Numbered from the stretch's first letter, positions 46,783 to 57,072 are shown. The stretch is 64,000 bases of DNA from Psychrobacter urativorans (GCF_904846695.1 NZ_CAJHBR010000008.1:49954-113953); one strand, 5' to 3'. A program made the numbers and translations. Notes: a model not told the origin generated them from the letters alone.

Positions 46783-48357
46783 ATGCGCCCGTCTACCGTT
46801 GATTTGCAAAAGCGTCTAAATGCTAATAAGTCGAAAAAGAAACCACTTCTTCTAGTGCTTGTTGTGGCTTGGCTAGCAGGAGCAATGTTTATACTGGCCC
46901 TTGCTCCTTACGGATTCTGGCCAATAGCTTTAGTATCTCCAGCCATTTTATATGCGTTATTAATGCCTGACATGAGCGGCAAACGCGCTTTTATTATTGG
47001 TGAAGCTTATGGGATGGGGCTGTGGTGTGTTGGCGCATTTTGGCTTTATACTTCTATCCATGATTATGGTGACACTCCAGCTTGGTTGGCGCTTATTTTA
47101 ATTGCGCTGATGGGTCTAGGCATGGGGCTTTTTCATGGCTTTTTAGCCTTGGTATTCAACCGCGGAGTTGGTAAGCAACCTTTCGCTTTTGCGGCTCTTT
47201 GGGTATTACAAGAGTGGCTAAAAACTTGGCTATTCACAGGGTTTCCTTGGCTATTTGTTGGTTATGCTTTTACTGAGCAGTATTGGCTGTCTTCTTTAGC
47301 ACCCGTTGCTGGTGTATTCGCAGTGTCTTTTGTAGCAGTATTATTAGCTTCTAGTGTCGTCGAGCAAATGCGTAACCGCGGTGGTTATCTACTGGCCTCA
47401 TTTGCTTTATTAGTCGTTAGTACCTCGTTATGGTTGGTCGATCCGCAATGGACCAAACCTAAAGGCACGCCTGATCTATCGGTATCTTTGATTCAGGGTA
47501 ATATTCCGCAAGATCTAAAATGGCTGACTGAATTTCAAATCGAGACTCTAAAAATATATGCCACTCTTTCTAGCACTGAATGGGGGCGTGATATCATACT
47601 TTGGCCAGAATCCTCTATACCAATGTTTCAAACTGAGGCAGTTGGTTTTATTGGTGAAATGGTCAAGCTGGCCAAGGAAACGGATACCACTTGGGTGACT
47701 GGCATTCCTTATAAGGATGAAGCGGCGTTCAATGCAGCTTCTGATAAGTACCCGCCGTTTTATAACAGTGTGATTGCGTTAGGCGCACAAGCCGATGGTC
47801 TCTATAAAAAACAGCGTTTAGTACCTTTTGGTGAGTATATTCCATTCGAGGGCATGCTAGATATTCTGCCCGATTTGGCTGGTAGTCAAGATATCTTAAG
47901 CTACAGTCGTGGTAATGATCAGCAGTCACCATTGCGCGTACGTGGTCACAATCTTGGTGCAGCGATTTGTTATGAAGTGGCTTACCCAGATACCACCCGC
48001 AAGAATGCTATTGGCACTGACTTCTTACTGACTATCTCTAACGATGCTTGGTTTGGCACTTCAGCTGGGCCTTTGCAGCATTTACAAATGGTACAGATGC
48101 GGGCGTTAGAGAATGGTCGCTGGTTTATGCGAGCTACTAACACTGGCGTTACTGCTATCATTGATCACAAAGGTCATATCGTCAAGCGTGCACCACAGTT
48201 CGAGCGTACCGTATTACGTGGTAATATTCAGGCCCGAGTTGGTAATACGCCGTTTATGACTTGGGGCAACTATCCTATTTTGATTATTATGGCTTTGCTG
48301 TTGATACTTAGCTATTTAGGCAAGCGGACAGGAGTACGAGCACGTTTGGGTAAGTAA
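46783..48357 (+). CDS. lnt: Apolipoprotein N-acyltransferase
   Basis: Lnt adds the third acyl chain to the N-terminal cysteine of lipoproteins, completing the pathway begun by Lgt. The 524-residue protein has an N-terminal membrane region with about six helices (to about residue 215), then a nitrilase-like periplasmic domain with the catalytic triad: Glu in LWPESSIPM, Lys in YKKQRLVPFGEYIPFE and Cys in GAAICYEVAYPD. A last helix (ILIIMALLLILSYLG) anchors the C-terminus. The length is close to that of E. coli Lnt (512). Confidence 0.95.
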   Translation: MRPSTVDLQKRLNANKSKKKPLLLVLVVAWLAGAMFILALAPYGFWPIALVSPAILYALLMPDMSGKRAFIIGEAYGMGLWCVGAFWLYTSIHDYGDTPAWLALILIALMGLGMGLFHGFLALVFNRGVGKQPFAFAALWVLQEWLKTWLFTGFPWLFVGYAFTEQYWLSSLAPVAGVFAVSFVAVLLASSVVEQMRNRGGYLLASFALLVVSTSLWLVDPQWTKPKGTPDLSVSLIQGNIPQDLKWLTEFQIETLKIYATLSSTEWGRDIILWPESSIPMFQTEAVGFIGEMVKLAKETDTTWVTGIPYKDEAAFNAASDKYPPFYNSVIALGAQADGLYKKQRLVPFGEYIPFEGMLDILPDLAGSQDILSYSRGNDQQSPLRVRGHNLGAAICYEVAYPDTTRKNAIGTDFLLTISNDAWFGTSAGPLQHLQMVQMRALENGRWFMRATNTGVTAIIDHKGHIVKRAPQFERTVLRGNIQARVGNTPFMTWGNYPILIIMALLLILSYLGKRTGVRARLGK

Positions 48358-48492
48358 AAAGGTCATGGCATTGGCTAATGAGCTGAGTTTTACTAATAAT
48401 TCCTTTAAATAGTTAAGGGATTTAACAAATCGGCATAAATTGCGATATAATAGCCCATATTTCAAATATTTTTCGTGCAAGGTAGATAAGAT

Positions 48493-48957
48493 ATGTCAGA
48501 TGATATTGTCAATAACAATCCCAAAAAAGAGTTTCTGTTTGCTTTAGGTGGCGTCGGCTTATTTTTAGGCATCGTGTTACTCATCGGTATCTCAGCCTTT
48601 TTGCGTCCAGCTGGTGAACATATCACTGCTGAAAGTATTGCAGCGGAAGTGGCTGCAGCTGACAAAGCGGCTGCTATTGCTGCAGAACCAGCAGCGCCAG
48701 CTGCTCCAGCACCAGTGGCAACAGCGGAAGCGGCACCTGCAGATGCAGCAGCAACTACAGTGCCGGCAGATGCTACAGTTACTCCTGCGCCAGCTACTGG
48801 TGATGCGATAGTGGCTACTGGTTCAGCGACAGCTACTGCTGACGGTACAGTAGATCAAGCCGCAGTAGCTGCTGCCGATCCAACCGCTGAACAAGCGAAA
48901 GCGGATCCAAAGGCTAGTACGGTTGAAGCAGCACCTGCACCTGCTCCTGCTAAATAA
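48493..48957 (+). CDS. Membrane-anchored Ala/Pro/Thr-rich protein
   Basis: A 154-residue protein. A short polar start (MSDDIVNNNPKKEF) precedes one membrane helix (LFALGGVGLFLGIVLLIGISAFL, about 15-37). The rest, about 115 residues, is Ala/Pro/Thr/Asp low complexity (for example AAEPAAPAAPAPVATAEAAP) and looks disordered and extracytoplasmic. I do not recognise the family. It follows lnt on the same strand by 135 bases. Its composition recalls the lipoprotein at 22240. AAGGTAG lies upstream of the ATG. Confidence 0.7.
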   Translation: MSDDIVNNNPKKEFLFALGGVGLFLGIVLLIGISAFLRPAGEHITAESIAAEVAAADKAAAIAAEPAAPAAPAPVATAEAAPADAAATTVPADATVTPAPATGDAIVATGSATATADGTVDQAAVAAADPTAEQAKADPKASTVEAAPAPAPAK

Positions 48958-49057
48958 GGTAATTGTCCTTGTCAGGTCTTCACTATTCTTACGCTATTCT
49001 AGAGTTTTAAAGGCCTAATAATGGTTGAATAAGACGTTTATACCTTACGCTAATAAT

Positions 49058-49094
49058 AAAAAACTCGCTGTCAATCATTGGCAGCGGGTTTTTT
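49058..49094 (+). terminator. Intrinsic terminator
   Basis: A nearly complete stem, AAAAAACTCGCTGTCAAT with ATTGGCAGCGGGTTTTTT, in which both odd pairs are U-G wobbles on the plus strand. It ends in a T run and stops the rightward transcript of the Ala/Pro-rich gene. Confidence 0.85.
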
Positions 49095-49238
49095 ATTGGG
49101 TGAATTTTTCTAACTAGTAAATATTTTCTTCTTTACTTGTAAATGTTCTAGTGAAACAATGACACGCCTAAATGACCACACATCTTAGTAATGATAGGTT
49201 TGAGCATTATTACTGTGGCACACCTAAGGAATAAGTGT

Positions 49239-50801
49239 ATGGCAACGGAGTCACAAACGGAGTTCAGTGCTGCCGAATTGGCAGCGTTAGAAAATGGGTT
49301 TATGGGGCATCCCAAACCACTACGTCCGCTATTTTTTACCGAAATGTGGGAACGGTTTTCTTATTACAGTATTCGTCCGCTACTGGTTTTATTCATGGTA
49401 GCAAGTGTTGGTAGTGGCGGTTTTGGCTTCGATGAAGTAACTGCTTCTGCTATTTATGGTATTTTTGCCGGTTCGCTGTATTTAGCGGCGGTACCTGGTG
49501 GTTGGCTAGCAGATAACTGGTTAGGTCAGGAGCGTGCGCTGTGGTGGGGTAGTATAATTATTGCCCTAGGTCATTTGTGTATTGCGCTCTCCGCCTTTTT
49601 TGGTATGACGCTATTTTTTGTCGGCTTGATGTGTATCGTTTTGGGCTCAGGGTTATTTAAGACTTGTATCTCAGTAATGGTAGGTGCGCTATACCCCAAA
49701 GGCGATTCGCGCCGTGATGGCGGTTTTACTTTATTCTACATGGGTATCAATATCGGTGCGTTATTAGCGGCCCTTATTGTCGGTGTGTTTAAAGAAAAAG
49801 GAATGTGGCATGTGGGCTTCGGGGTCGGTGGTCTTGGCATGCTAGTGTCATTACTTATATACCGTTTTATCGCTCAAAAAAATCTAAGCCGTTATGCGCA
49901 AGCAAAAGGAATTGAGGCTGATTGGGAAAAGTCTAATGGACGCTATAACAATATAGGTCGTTGGGTATTAGTATTCCTCGCCGCCTTAGCTGCCATTGTT
50001 ATCTTAGTCTCTACAGGTATTATGCCATTTGCGCCTGCAGTGGTTGCCTCATATATGACTTATATCATTGCTGCGGTAGTATTGATCTATTTTGCGGTAA
50101 TGTTTATTTCGCCGCGATTAGATAAATCAGATAAGCTACGCTTGTTGATTTGCTTCATACTTATTATTGGCTCAACGCTGTTTTGGTCAAGTTTTGAGCA
50201 GCAACCTACCTCATTTAACTTGTTCGCCGATAATTACACAGACCTTAACGTTTTAGGTTTTGAAATACCTAGCATTTGGTTCCAATCGTTGAATCCTTTG
50301 TTTATTTTAATCCTAGCCCCGATTGCTAGTATTTTATGGGTGAAGCTTGGCAACAGAGGCCTTGAGCCAAACAGTATGACTAAGTTTGCGCTTGGTATGC
50401 TGTTAGCGGCAGCAGGTTTTGCGCTGATGATTTTTGCCTCCAAAAGTATTTTGACTAATGATGGTGGATTAGCATCACCTTTATGGTTAGTGGGTAGTTT
50501 GTTCTTGTTAACCCTTGGCGAATTAGCGCTTAGTCCTGTTGGATTGTCTGCTATGACTAAACTGGCTCCGAAGGGCATGCAAGGTCAAATGATGGGCCTT
50601 TTCTTTGCTTCTGTAGCTATGGGTAACTTAGTAGCGGCCTTCTTTGGTGGTTATGTATCAGCGGATAAAATTGAAGGCTTACCGAGTCTATTTACTACGA
50701 TGACGATTTTCTTGGTAGTGGCTGCGGTGATATTGTTGATACTAGCAAAGCCTATCAACAAAATGCTTCAAGATAGCGAAGCTGCTGAGCAGCTTGATTA
50801 A
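49239..50801 (+). CDS. Proton-dependent oligopeptide transporter (POT family)
   Basis: A 520-residue MFS-type peptide importer. The POT signature is visible as LFFTEMWERFSYYSIRPLL (the ExxERFxYY element), and a second one occurs as GSGLFKTCISVMVGALY with FTLFYMGINIGALLA. About fourteen hydrophobic segments are present. I chose the ATG at 49239 (MATESQTEF), with AAGGA about nine bases upstream; the longer frame is unlikely. It precedes an Xaa-Pro aminopeptidase on the same strand, so imported peptides may be processed by it. A terminator follows at 50886-50914. Confidence 0.92.
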   Translation: MATESQTEFSAAELAALENGFMGHPKPLRPLFFTEMWERFSYYSIRPLLVLFMVASVGSGGFGFDEVTASAIYGIFAGSLYLAAVPGGWLADNWLGQERALWWGSIIIALGHLCIALSAFFGMTLFFVGLMCIVLGSGLFKTCISVMVGALYPKGDSRRDGGFTLFYMGINIGALLAALIVGVFKEKGMWHVGFGVGGLGMLVSLLIYRFIAQKNLSRYAQAKGIEADWEKSNGRYNNIGRWVLVFLAALAAIVILVSTGIMPFAPAVVASYMTYIIAAVVLIYFAVMFISPRLDKSDKLRLLICFILIIGSTLFWSSFEQQPTSFNLFADNYTDLNVLGFEIPSIWFQSLNPLFILILAPIASILWVKLGNRGLEPNSMTKFALGMLLAAAGFALMIFASKSILTNDGGLASPLWLVGSLFLLTLGELALSPVGLSAMTKLAPKGMQGQMMGLFFASVAMGNLVAAFFGGYVSADKIEGLPSLFTTMTIFLVVAAVILLILAKPINKMLQDSEAAEQLD

Positions 50802-50885
50802 GTAAATAAGTAAATGAATGAGTAAGTAAATAAATAAAGTGCTAGTTTTGGTCAGCTAATACAGAGTAAGTGACGTATGCTAGAT

Positions 50886-50914
50886 CGTGTTACCCTCGTC
50901 GGTAGCACGTTTTT
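50886..50914 (+). terminator. Intrinsic terminator of the peptide transporter gene
   Basis: CGTGTTACC (50886-50894) pairs with GGTAGCACG (50901-50909), one pair being U-G, followed by TTTTT. A degenerate AAGT/AAAT tetranucleotide stretch lies between the stop codon and the hairpin. Confidence 0.82.
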
Positions 50915-51052
50915 GCTAACTAATTGTCATAGAGCTATTGAAAGCCTAGTATCTGCCCACACATCTAACAATACGCTTGTCTTCAAATAAGACGACTATC
51001 TATAGTCGCCCCACGCTAGAATATCTTCAAAAGATAAACAAGGAACATCCTA

Positions 51053-52873
51053 ATGAGTAAGCAAAACATTCATGAGCGTATCGATAACCTGCGCCAAAAT
51101 TTAGTTGCCCAAGATCTAACGGCGATTATTGTACCGTCAGCTGATCCGCATTTATCTGAATACTTACCTGAATACTGGCAAGCGCGCCTATGGTTGTCAG
51201 GATTTACCGGTTCAGTCGGTACTTTAGTAGTCACTGCGGACTTTGCAGGTTTATGGACTGACAGTCGCTATTGGGTGCATGCTGCTGAGCAATTAGAAGG
51301 TACAGGTATTAGTTTGCAAAAGATGGCACCTGGACAGCCTAATCATATTGACTGGTTAGCTGAGCATCTGCAAGAAGGCGATAGCGTAGCGGTTGATGGC
51401 AATGTATTGTCTATCGCTGAGCAGGATCGATTATTGAATGCTTTTGATGCTAATGATATTACCTTGATCACCGAGCGTGACGTCCTCACTGAGGTATGGT
51501 CAGATCGTCCAGCGTTACCAACCGCACCATTGTATGTCCATGATGAATCATTTATTTCCCAATCAGCTGCTGCAAAACTGGCTGCTGTACGCCAAGGCAT
51601 GAAAGCTGCAGGGGCGACTCATCATCTATTATCGAGCTTAGATGATATCGCTTGGTTGACTAACTTGCGTGGTGCTGATGTTGATTATAATCCGGTATTT
51701 TTAGCACATATGCTGATCAGCCTTGATGGCAGTGCAACCTTGTTTATTGATAATAATAAAGTCAGTAGCGAGATTGAAAAAAGCCTAAAAGATAGTGGCT
51801 TTACTCTTGCAGATTACGATGCCGTACAAGCTGCATTAGCGACGCTGACGCCTGAAGATTTACTATTGTTAGATCCAAGTAAAGTGGCAGTCGGTACTTT
51901 ATCGCAGATGGCTGATGGGGTTGGATTTATTGAGCAAATGGCCCCGAGTACTTTGTTGAAGTCGGTGAAGTCTGATGCAGATGTAAATCATGTGCGTGAA
52001 GCCATGCGTCAAGATGGCGCCGCCTTGTGCGAGTTTTTTGCCAACTTTGAACAGCGTCTGAGTAACGGTGAACGTTTGAGCGAGCTAGACGTCGATAGTA
52101 TGTTGATTGAAGTACGTAGTCAGCAGCCAAACTATGTATCGCCAAGCTTTCCTACGATTGCTGGATTTAATGAAAACGGTGCTTTACCGCATTATCGTGC
52201 GACGCCAGAAAAGTTCAGCTATCTCGAAGTCAGTGATGGTGAAGGTGGGTTATTGTTAATTGACTCCGGTGCGCAATATCAGAATGGTACTACCGATATC
52301 ACTCGGGTGGTCGGTATTGGCCAAGTTAGCAGCGAGCACAAACGCGACTTTAGCACGGTGCTAAAAGCTCATGTTGCTTTAGCGCGTGCCAATTTCCCTG
52401 ATGGTATTGCCTCGCCATTAATCGATGCTATTTGCCGTGCGCCATTATGGCAAGCACAGATGGACTATGGTCACGGTACTGGTCATGGGGTAGGTTATTT
52501 CTTGAATGTACACGAAGGCCCACAAGTGATTGCCTATAGCGCTAGCACTCCAAAAGAGCGCGCTATGAAAGTCAATATGATCTCCAGTAATGAGCCGGGA
52601 CTATACCGTGAAGGCAAGTGGGGTATTCGTATTGAAAACTTGGTAGTGAATAGACCAGTAGCCAAACCGACAGAAACGGAGTTTGGTAAATTCCTGCATT
52701 TTGAGACGGTTACTTATTGTCCAATTGATACGCGTCTAATTGAACCATCATTACTAACTCAAGTAGAGATTGATTGGCTAAACAGTTATCATAGCCAAGT
52801 TTATGCTGAGTTAAAAGACCGTGTTGATGGTGCCGCTCTTGAATGGTTGACTGAGCGTACTCAAGCGATTTAA
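51053..52873 (+). CDS. Xaa-Pro aminopeptidase, M24B family
   Basis: A 606-residue cytoplasmic metallopeptidase that removes an N-terminal residue preceding proline. It has two creatinase-like N-terminal domains (AIIVPSADPHLSEYLPEYWQ and IAWLTNLRGADVDYNPVF) and the pita-bread catalytic domain. The metal ligands are Asp in LLIDSGAQYQNGTTDITR (two Asp), His in YGHGTGHGVGYFLNVHE and Glu in SNEPGLYREGKWGIRIENLV. The length and three-domain layout match eukaryotic XPNPEP1-like enzymes rather than the shorter E. coli PepP. A terminator follows at 52965-52997. Confidence 0.93.
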   Translation: MSKQNIHERIDNLRQNLVAQDLTAIIVPSADPHLSEYLPEYWQARLWLSGFTGSVGTLVVTADFAGLWTDSRYWVHAAEQLEGTGISLQKMAPGQPNHIDWLAEHLQEGDSVAVDGNVLSIAEQDRLLNAFDANDITLITERDVLTEVWSDRPALPTAPLYVHDESFISQSAAAKLAAVRQGMKAAGATHHLLSSLDDIAWLTNLRGADVDYNPVFLAHMLISLDGSATLFIDNNKVSSEIEKSLKDSGFTLADYDAVQAALATLTPEDLLLLDPSKVAVGTLSQMADGVGFIEQMAPSTLLKSVKSDADVNHVREAMRQDGAALCEFFANFEQRLSNGERLSELDVDSMLIEVRSQQPNYVSPSFPTIAGFNENGALPHYRATPEKFSYLEVSDGEGGLLLIDSGAQYQNGTTDITRVVGIGQVSSEHKRDFSTVLKAHVALARANFPDGIASPLIDAICRAPLWQAQMDYGHGTGHGVGYFLNVHEGPQVIAYSASTPKERAMKVNMISSNEPGLYREGKWGIRIENLVVNRPVAKPTETEFGKFLHFETVTYCPIDTRLIEPSLLTQVEIDWLNSYHSQVYAELKDRVDGAALEWLTERTQAI

Positions 52874-53262
52874 TGTCGGCCTCAGTAGATATTAGATGCA
52901 GTTCAATTATGGCTTAAGTACGGATTCAGTACCTCTTAAGCACAGTGAGCAAAATTTAGTCATAAAAAAGCGCTTAGTAAAATACTAAGCGCTTTTTGTT
53001 TGGCCGATAGTAGTTAGTAGGCTATCAGCTATTAACTATCTGCCTGATCAATGCTCATAACTGCTGGCATTAACGGTGGCTTTACCTCAGCAAATAGTCA
53101 ACTAAAATATTCTATAGTAAAGCACAAGTTAGGAAACAACTAATGAGCTAAAGGCTAGTAGGTGATATAAAATAATTTGCTCTAAAAGCATCAGCCTATT
53201 ACAACGTTTATTAAGGTAACAGTGACAGTTAACTAAGAAATCTTAAGGGTTTTTAGTCGAAT
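52874..53262. other. Interval between the aminopeptidase gene and a coiled-coil gene
   Basis: About 390 bases between convergent genes. Besides the strong terminator at 52965-52997 nothing is recognisable. Confidence 0.4.
52965..52997. terminator. Bidirectional intrinsic terminator
   Basis: AAAAAGCGCTTAGTA (52965-52979) and TACTAAGCGCTTTTT (52983-52997) form a perfect 15-base stem with a three-base loop and terminal T run. Confidence 0.9.
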
Positions 53263-53982
53263 TTATTTATCTGTAGCATTAGTAGCTGTTTGCTGTTTTT
53301 CAGCCAATTGACGACTTACCTCAGCACGCAGCCATGACTTTAAGTTTTCAGACATTTGTAGCATCTCATCAGTTAGATAATCATCAATGTGCATCTCAAG
53401 CTCATGAATCATATCTTTATGAGTAGCATTCAATTTGCTATCGGCTAAAGACAAGTCGATAGCTGAGCTTTGATTGATACTATCGCTAACCGCTTTGATA
53501 CTGTTGGCCGAGACCATTTGAGCTTTATCATCATGGCGGTTATTGCTATCATCTTCACTTTCTTCACTTTCTTCATTATCAGCATTGTCTGCTACTACGC
53601 TGGCAGCTTTACTTGCCAAATCTGCTGCTATAGCCGCCTGTTGTTTCTGTCTTTTTTCTGCCATTTCTTGTTGACGTATATCTTCTTTTTCTTGTTCTTC
53701 TTGTATGGTTTTACGTTGTTCTGCTAATTTTTGCTGTGCCTCTACAGCGGCCTTTTCATCAGCTATTCTTTTTTTCTCAGCTTGTTGTAATTCATAGGCG
53801 CAGTATAGATCGTCCAAATGGGCATCAAGATCATGAATGCTAAAAACAAACTTTTCAAATGGGGTTTCACTTTGCAATAGCTCAGTGATATCGGTCAACT
53901 CTTGTACAATAGCTGCTCGCACTGGCTCTGGCGCACCAGTCCAATGTTGATAAAATTGATGTGAAAACGAATAGCTTGACAT
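53263..53982 (-). CDS. Coiled-coil protein of unknown function
   Basis: A 239-residue protein that I do not recognise. Residues 1-65 form a compact helical start (HQFYQHWTGAPEPVRAAIVQEL; FVFSIHDLDAHLDDLYCAYE). A highly charged coiled coil follows, rich in Glu/Gln/Lys (about 66-125). Then come an acidic Asn/Asp/Ser-rich hinge and a C-terminal helical domain (THKDMIHELEMHIDDYLTDEMLQMSENLKSWLRAEVSRQ). No signal peptide or membrane segment is present. The ATG at 53982 has GGAAG seven bases upstream. It lies just downstream of fabF on the same strand, with about 170 bases between them. Confidence 0.6.
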   Translation of the reverse strand: MSSYSFSHQFYQHWTGAPEPVRAAIVQELTDITELLQSETPFEKFVFSIHDLDAHLDDLYCAYELQQAEKKRIADEKAAVEAQQKLAEQRKTIQEEQEKEDIRQQEMAEKRQKQQAAIAADLASKAASVVADNADNEESEESEDDSNNRHDDKAQMVSANSIKAVSDSINQSSAIDLSLADSKLNATHKDMIHELEMHIDDYLTDEMLQMSENLKSWLRAEVSRQLAEKQQTATNATDK

Positions 53983-54151
53983 AGTTGCTTCCATAAATAT
54001 GCTAAAAATTACCCCTTATCATACGCAAATATCATAAGGGGCTGCAAGAGGACAAACGTAGCAAAATCAATATAAATCTTCTGCTAATCAAACTTGCCTC
54101 TAAAATCATAATAAATAGAAGCTAAAACTATAGTCAACATGTCTGTACCGA

Positions 54152-55498
54152 TTAAGCGTTCCAACGAGCGAATACTAATGAGCCATTAGTACCACCAAAA
54201 CCAAAGCTGTTAGAGACTGCATAGTTCAGGTCAGTCACTCTGCGCGATTGATTAGCCACATAATCAAGATTGCAATTGTCCTCAACATTATCTAGATTAA
54301 TAGTTGGCGGTACATGCTGATGCTGCAAAGCTAGCACGGTAAAGATAGCCTCTATACCACCAGCAGCACCCAATAAATGACCAGTCATTGATTTGGTTGA
54401 GCTGACTAAAATGCTGTCTTTAACCGCAGCAAATACGGTCTCAATCGCTATGGATTCAGCGACATCGCCCGCTGGCGTACTAGTCCCGTGAGCATTGACA
54501 TAACCTACAGCATCAGCAGTGATTCCGGCATCATTTAAGGCATTTTGCATAGCTCGTGCAGCACCGCTACCATCTTCTGGTGGAGAGGTGATATGACTGG
54601 CATCATCGCTCATACCGAAACCAACCATTTCACCCAAAATCTTGGCACCACGAGCTTTAGCATGGGCGAGGCTCTCTAATACCATGACACCTGCACCATC
54701 GCCAAGTACAAAGCCATCACGATCTTTATCAAAAGGTCGCGACGCTTTGGTTGGCTCATCATTACGAGTAGATAGCGCATGCATCGCCCCAAACCCTGAT
54801 ATACCCAGCGGACTTGAGCCTTTTTCGCTACCACCAGCGATCATCACATCAGCATCGCCATAAGCGATCAGACGTGCTGCTAAACCGATAGCATGAGTGG
54901 CGGTAGTACAAGCCGTTGAGGTAGCAAGGTTAGGGCCTTTTAGCTGATGTTTGATAGCGACTAGCCCTGCTGCCATGTTGGCAATAGAGCCAGGTATAAT
55001 AAACGGCGAGACTTTTTTAGCGCCTTTTTCACGTAAGGTTGCACAGCTGTCTTCGATAGTCTGAATACCACCAATACCTGAGCCTAAGATCACCCCAAAA
55101 CGCTGTTGATCAACCCCTTTTACTGGCGCATCCTCGCTACTAATGGTATCTACATAGCCAGCATCATGTAGCGCCATAGAAGTAGCCGCTACCGCATAAT
55201 GCATGAACTTGTCATAGCGGCGTGCATCTTTAGCACTCATAAACTTGCTAGGATCAAAGTCTTTGACTACCCCAGCGATTTGCGCTCGATAATCAGTAGC
55301 ATCGAAGTGAGTAATAGCAGTGATTCCGCTCTCACCAGCCAGCAGCTGAGCCCATGTACTTTCAACATCTAATCCTAAAGGTGTCACTGCACCCATACCG
55401 GTAACTACTACTCGTGTTTCATCAGAGCGTTCATAATGAGGCGGCTTACGGTGCTTCTGCTGTGGCGATGTGGCTGAACTACTACTACTTTGGCTCAT
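54152..55498 (-). CDS. fabF: 3-oxoacyl-[acyl-carrier-protein] synthase II
   Basis: A condensing enzyme of fatty acid elongation. The 448-residue protein has the KAS II active site: Cys in LATSTACTTATHAIG, His in YVNAHGTSTPAGD and His in KSMTGHLLGAAGGIE, with the SNSFGFGGTNGSLV ending. An N-terminal extension of about 27 Ser/Gln/Lys-rich residues precedes the usual start (RVVVTGMGAVTPLG). KASI/II type cannot be fully separated by eye, but the context and length favour FabF. No acpP or fabG is adjacent in this window. Confidence 0.9.
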   Translation of the reverse strand: MSQSSSSSATSPQQKHRKPPHYERSDETRVVVTGMGAVTPLGLDVESTWAQLLAGESGITAITHFDATDYRAQIAGVVKDFDPSKFMSAKDARRYDKFMHYAVAATSMALHDAGYVDTISSEDAPVKGVDQQRFGVILGSGIGGIQTIEDSCATLREKGAKKVSPFIIPGSIANMAAGLVAIKHQLKGPNLATSTACTTATHAIGLAARLIAYGDADVMIAGGSEKGSSPLGISGFGAMHALSTRNDEPTKASRPFDKDRDGFVLGDGAGVMVLESLAHAKARGAKILGEMVGFGMSDDASHITSPPEDGSGAARAMQNALNDAGITADAVGYVNAHGTSTPAGDVAESIAIETVFAAVKDSILVSSTKSMTGHLLGAAGGIEAIFTVLALQHQHVPPTINLDNVEDNCNLDYVANQSRRVTDLNYAVSNSFGFGGTNGSLVFARWNA

Positions 55499-55719
55499 GT
55501 GATATATCCTATATTTGTTGCCATCCTAAAAAGATAGTTTTACAAGTTGTATATAACTAATGCCCGTTCTCGCTAGGTCATTTATAGCGTTATATTAGTA
55601 TTTTAGCAACCATTATAAATCACATCAGCTTACAGCTGTAAACTTAAAACTGTTTAGTATTGCACAGTGCAAAGCTGCGATGGTTGTGAGCTCAAAATAA
55701 TAATCAAATAGAATGATTT

Positions 55720-57072
55720 TTAAGCAAAACAAACTTGCCCTAACACCACGCCCTTATTAGCGCCAGTCACTGCGGGCAAGTTACCAGTTTCACCCATCAA
55801 GGTTTGCCTTGCTAACCAAGCAAAGGCCACTGCTTCCACCCAAGTTGGTTGGAGTCCTAAGCTGGCAGTAGTAGCAACGATGCAATGTGGTAAGTGGGCT
55901 TGCAGTCTAATCATCAGATAATCATTCAGTGCACCACCCCCGCAAACATAGACTTCGCTTCTAGCTTCAGGCGCTGGATTTACAGTACTCAGGTCCTCAT
56001 TAGTAAAAGATCTAATTTGCATACTAGCAGTTATGGCTGTCAGTTCAGTTAGCGTCGCTTGTACATCAGCTGATGAGTAGCGAGTATTGGCAGCGGCTTG
56101 ATCAAATTTTTGTAGCTCGTCTTGTAACCAAGCTAGATTGAAGTCCTCACGGCCAGTAGTTTTGGGATAGGCTCTAGCAAAAAACGGATGAACTAATAAT
56201 TGGTTTAGCAAGGGCTCAAGGACTCGGCCTGTTTGCGCCCAAGCACCGCCATCATCGTAGTTTTTACCAGTATGTAGTGCCGCCCAAGCATCCAGCAATA
56301 AATTTGCAGGGCCAGTATCATAACCGACGACTTGACTAGGTTGCTCCATCCCTGTTGCTGGTAACACAGTAATATTAGCTATACCGCCTAAATTAAGCAG
56401 CACACGAGTGCTAGTAGCATTGCCAAACATGGCTTGATGAAAGGCTGGAACTAAAGGCGCGCCTTGTCCACCGACTGCCATATCACGACGGCGGAAGTCA
56501 CTGACTACGCTAATAGCGGTACGCTCAGCGATAATATTGGCATCGACTAGTTGGATAGTAAAGCCTAACTGTGGGCGGTGACGTATAGTTTGACCATGAC
56601 AGCCGATGGCTAGCACTGCTTCTGGGTCGATATTAGATTGCTGCAATAAAGTATTAACCACTTTGCTGGCGAATTCTCCATACTCACGACTGGCCCAACC
56701 AAACCAATCTAGCTCGCCACAGTCGCCATTAGGCTCATCGTTTTGCGAGATTAAATCCTTAGCGCCATTAGGCTGACATAAGGCTAATAGCACTTCACGT
56801 AAACGCGGTGAAAAATCTTCACTATAAGTCGCTACTAGCTGCATTGGTGCTACCGTATTATCCTGACTGTTATCCTGATTATCAGCCGCAAACTGGCATA
56901 ACACCGCATCCATACCATCCAAGCTAGTGCCTGACATCATACCGATATATAGACCGTCATCGAAGTTGTCAAATACCGTTTGTTCAAGTGCATCAGTGAG
57001 TGTGGCGTAGTTTAAGTCATCGTGATTGGAGCTATCGTTGCTGTTCAGAGCAGCATTATTTTCTATAGACAT
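55720..57072 (-). CDS. anmK: Anhydro-N-acetylmuramic acid kinase
   Basis: AnmK phosphorylates and opens 1,6-anhydroMurNAc, recovering peptidoglycan fragments. The 450-residue protein has the family start YIGMMSGTSLDGMDAVL and the central VVSDFRRRDMAVGGQGAPLVPAFHQ. NLGGIANITVLP, GYDTGPANLLLDAW and the C-terminal YVCGGGALNDYLM follow. An N-terminal extension of about 40 acidic/Asn-rich residues and internal Asn/Asp-rich insertions make it longer than the usual 370. The ATG at 57072 is chosen over a TTG at 57084. Confidence 0.93.
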   Translation of the reverse strand: MSIENNAALNSNDSSNHDDLNYATLTDALEQTVFDNFDDGLYIGMMSGTSLDGMDAVLCQFAADNQDNSQDNTVAPMQLVATYSEDFSPRLREVLLALCQPNGAKDLISQNDEPNGDCGELDWFGWASREYGEFASKVVNTLLQQSNIDPEAVLAIGCHGQTIRHRPQLGFTIQLVDANIIAERTAISVVSDFRRRDMAVGGQGAPLVPAFHQAMFGNATSTRVLLNLGGIANITVLPATGMEQPSQVVGYDTGPANLLLDAWAALHTGKNYDDGGAWAQTGRVLEPLLNQLLVHPFFARAYPKTTGREDFNLAWLQDELQKFDQAAANTRYSSADVQATLTELTAITASMQIRSFTNEDLSTVNPAPEARSEVYVCGGGALNDYLMIRLQAHLPHCIVATTASLGLQPTWVEAVAFAWLARQTLMGETGNLPAVTGANKGVVLGQVCFA

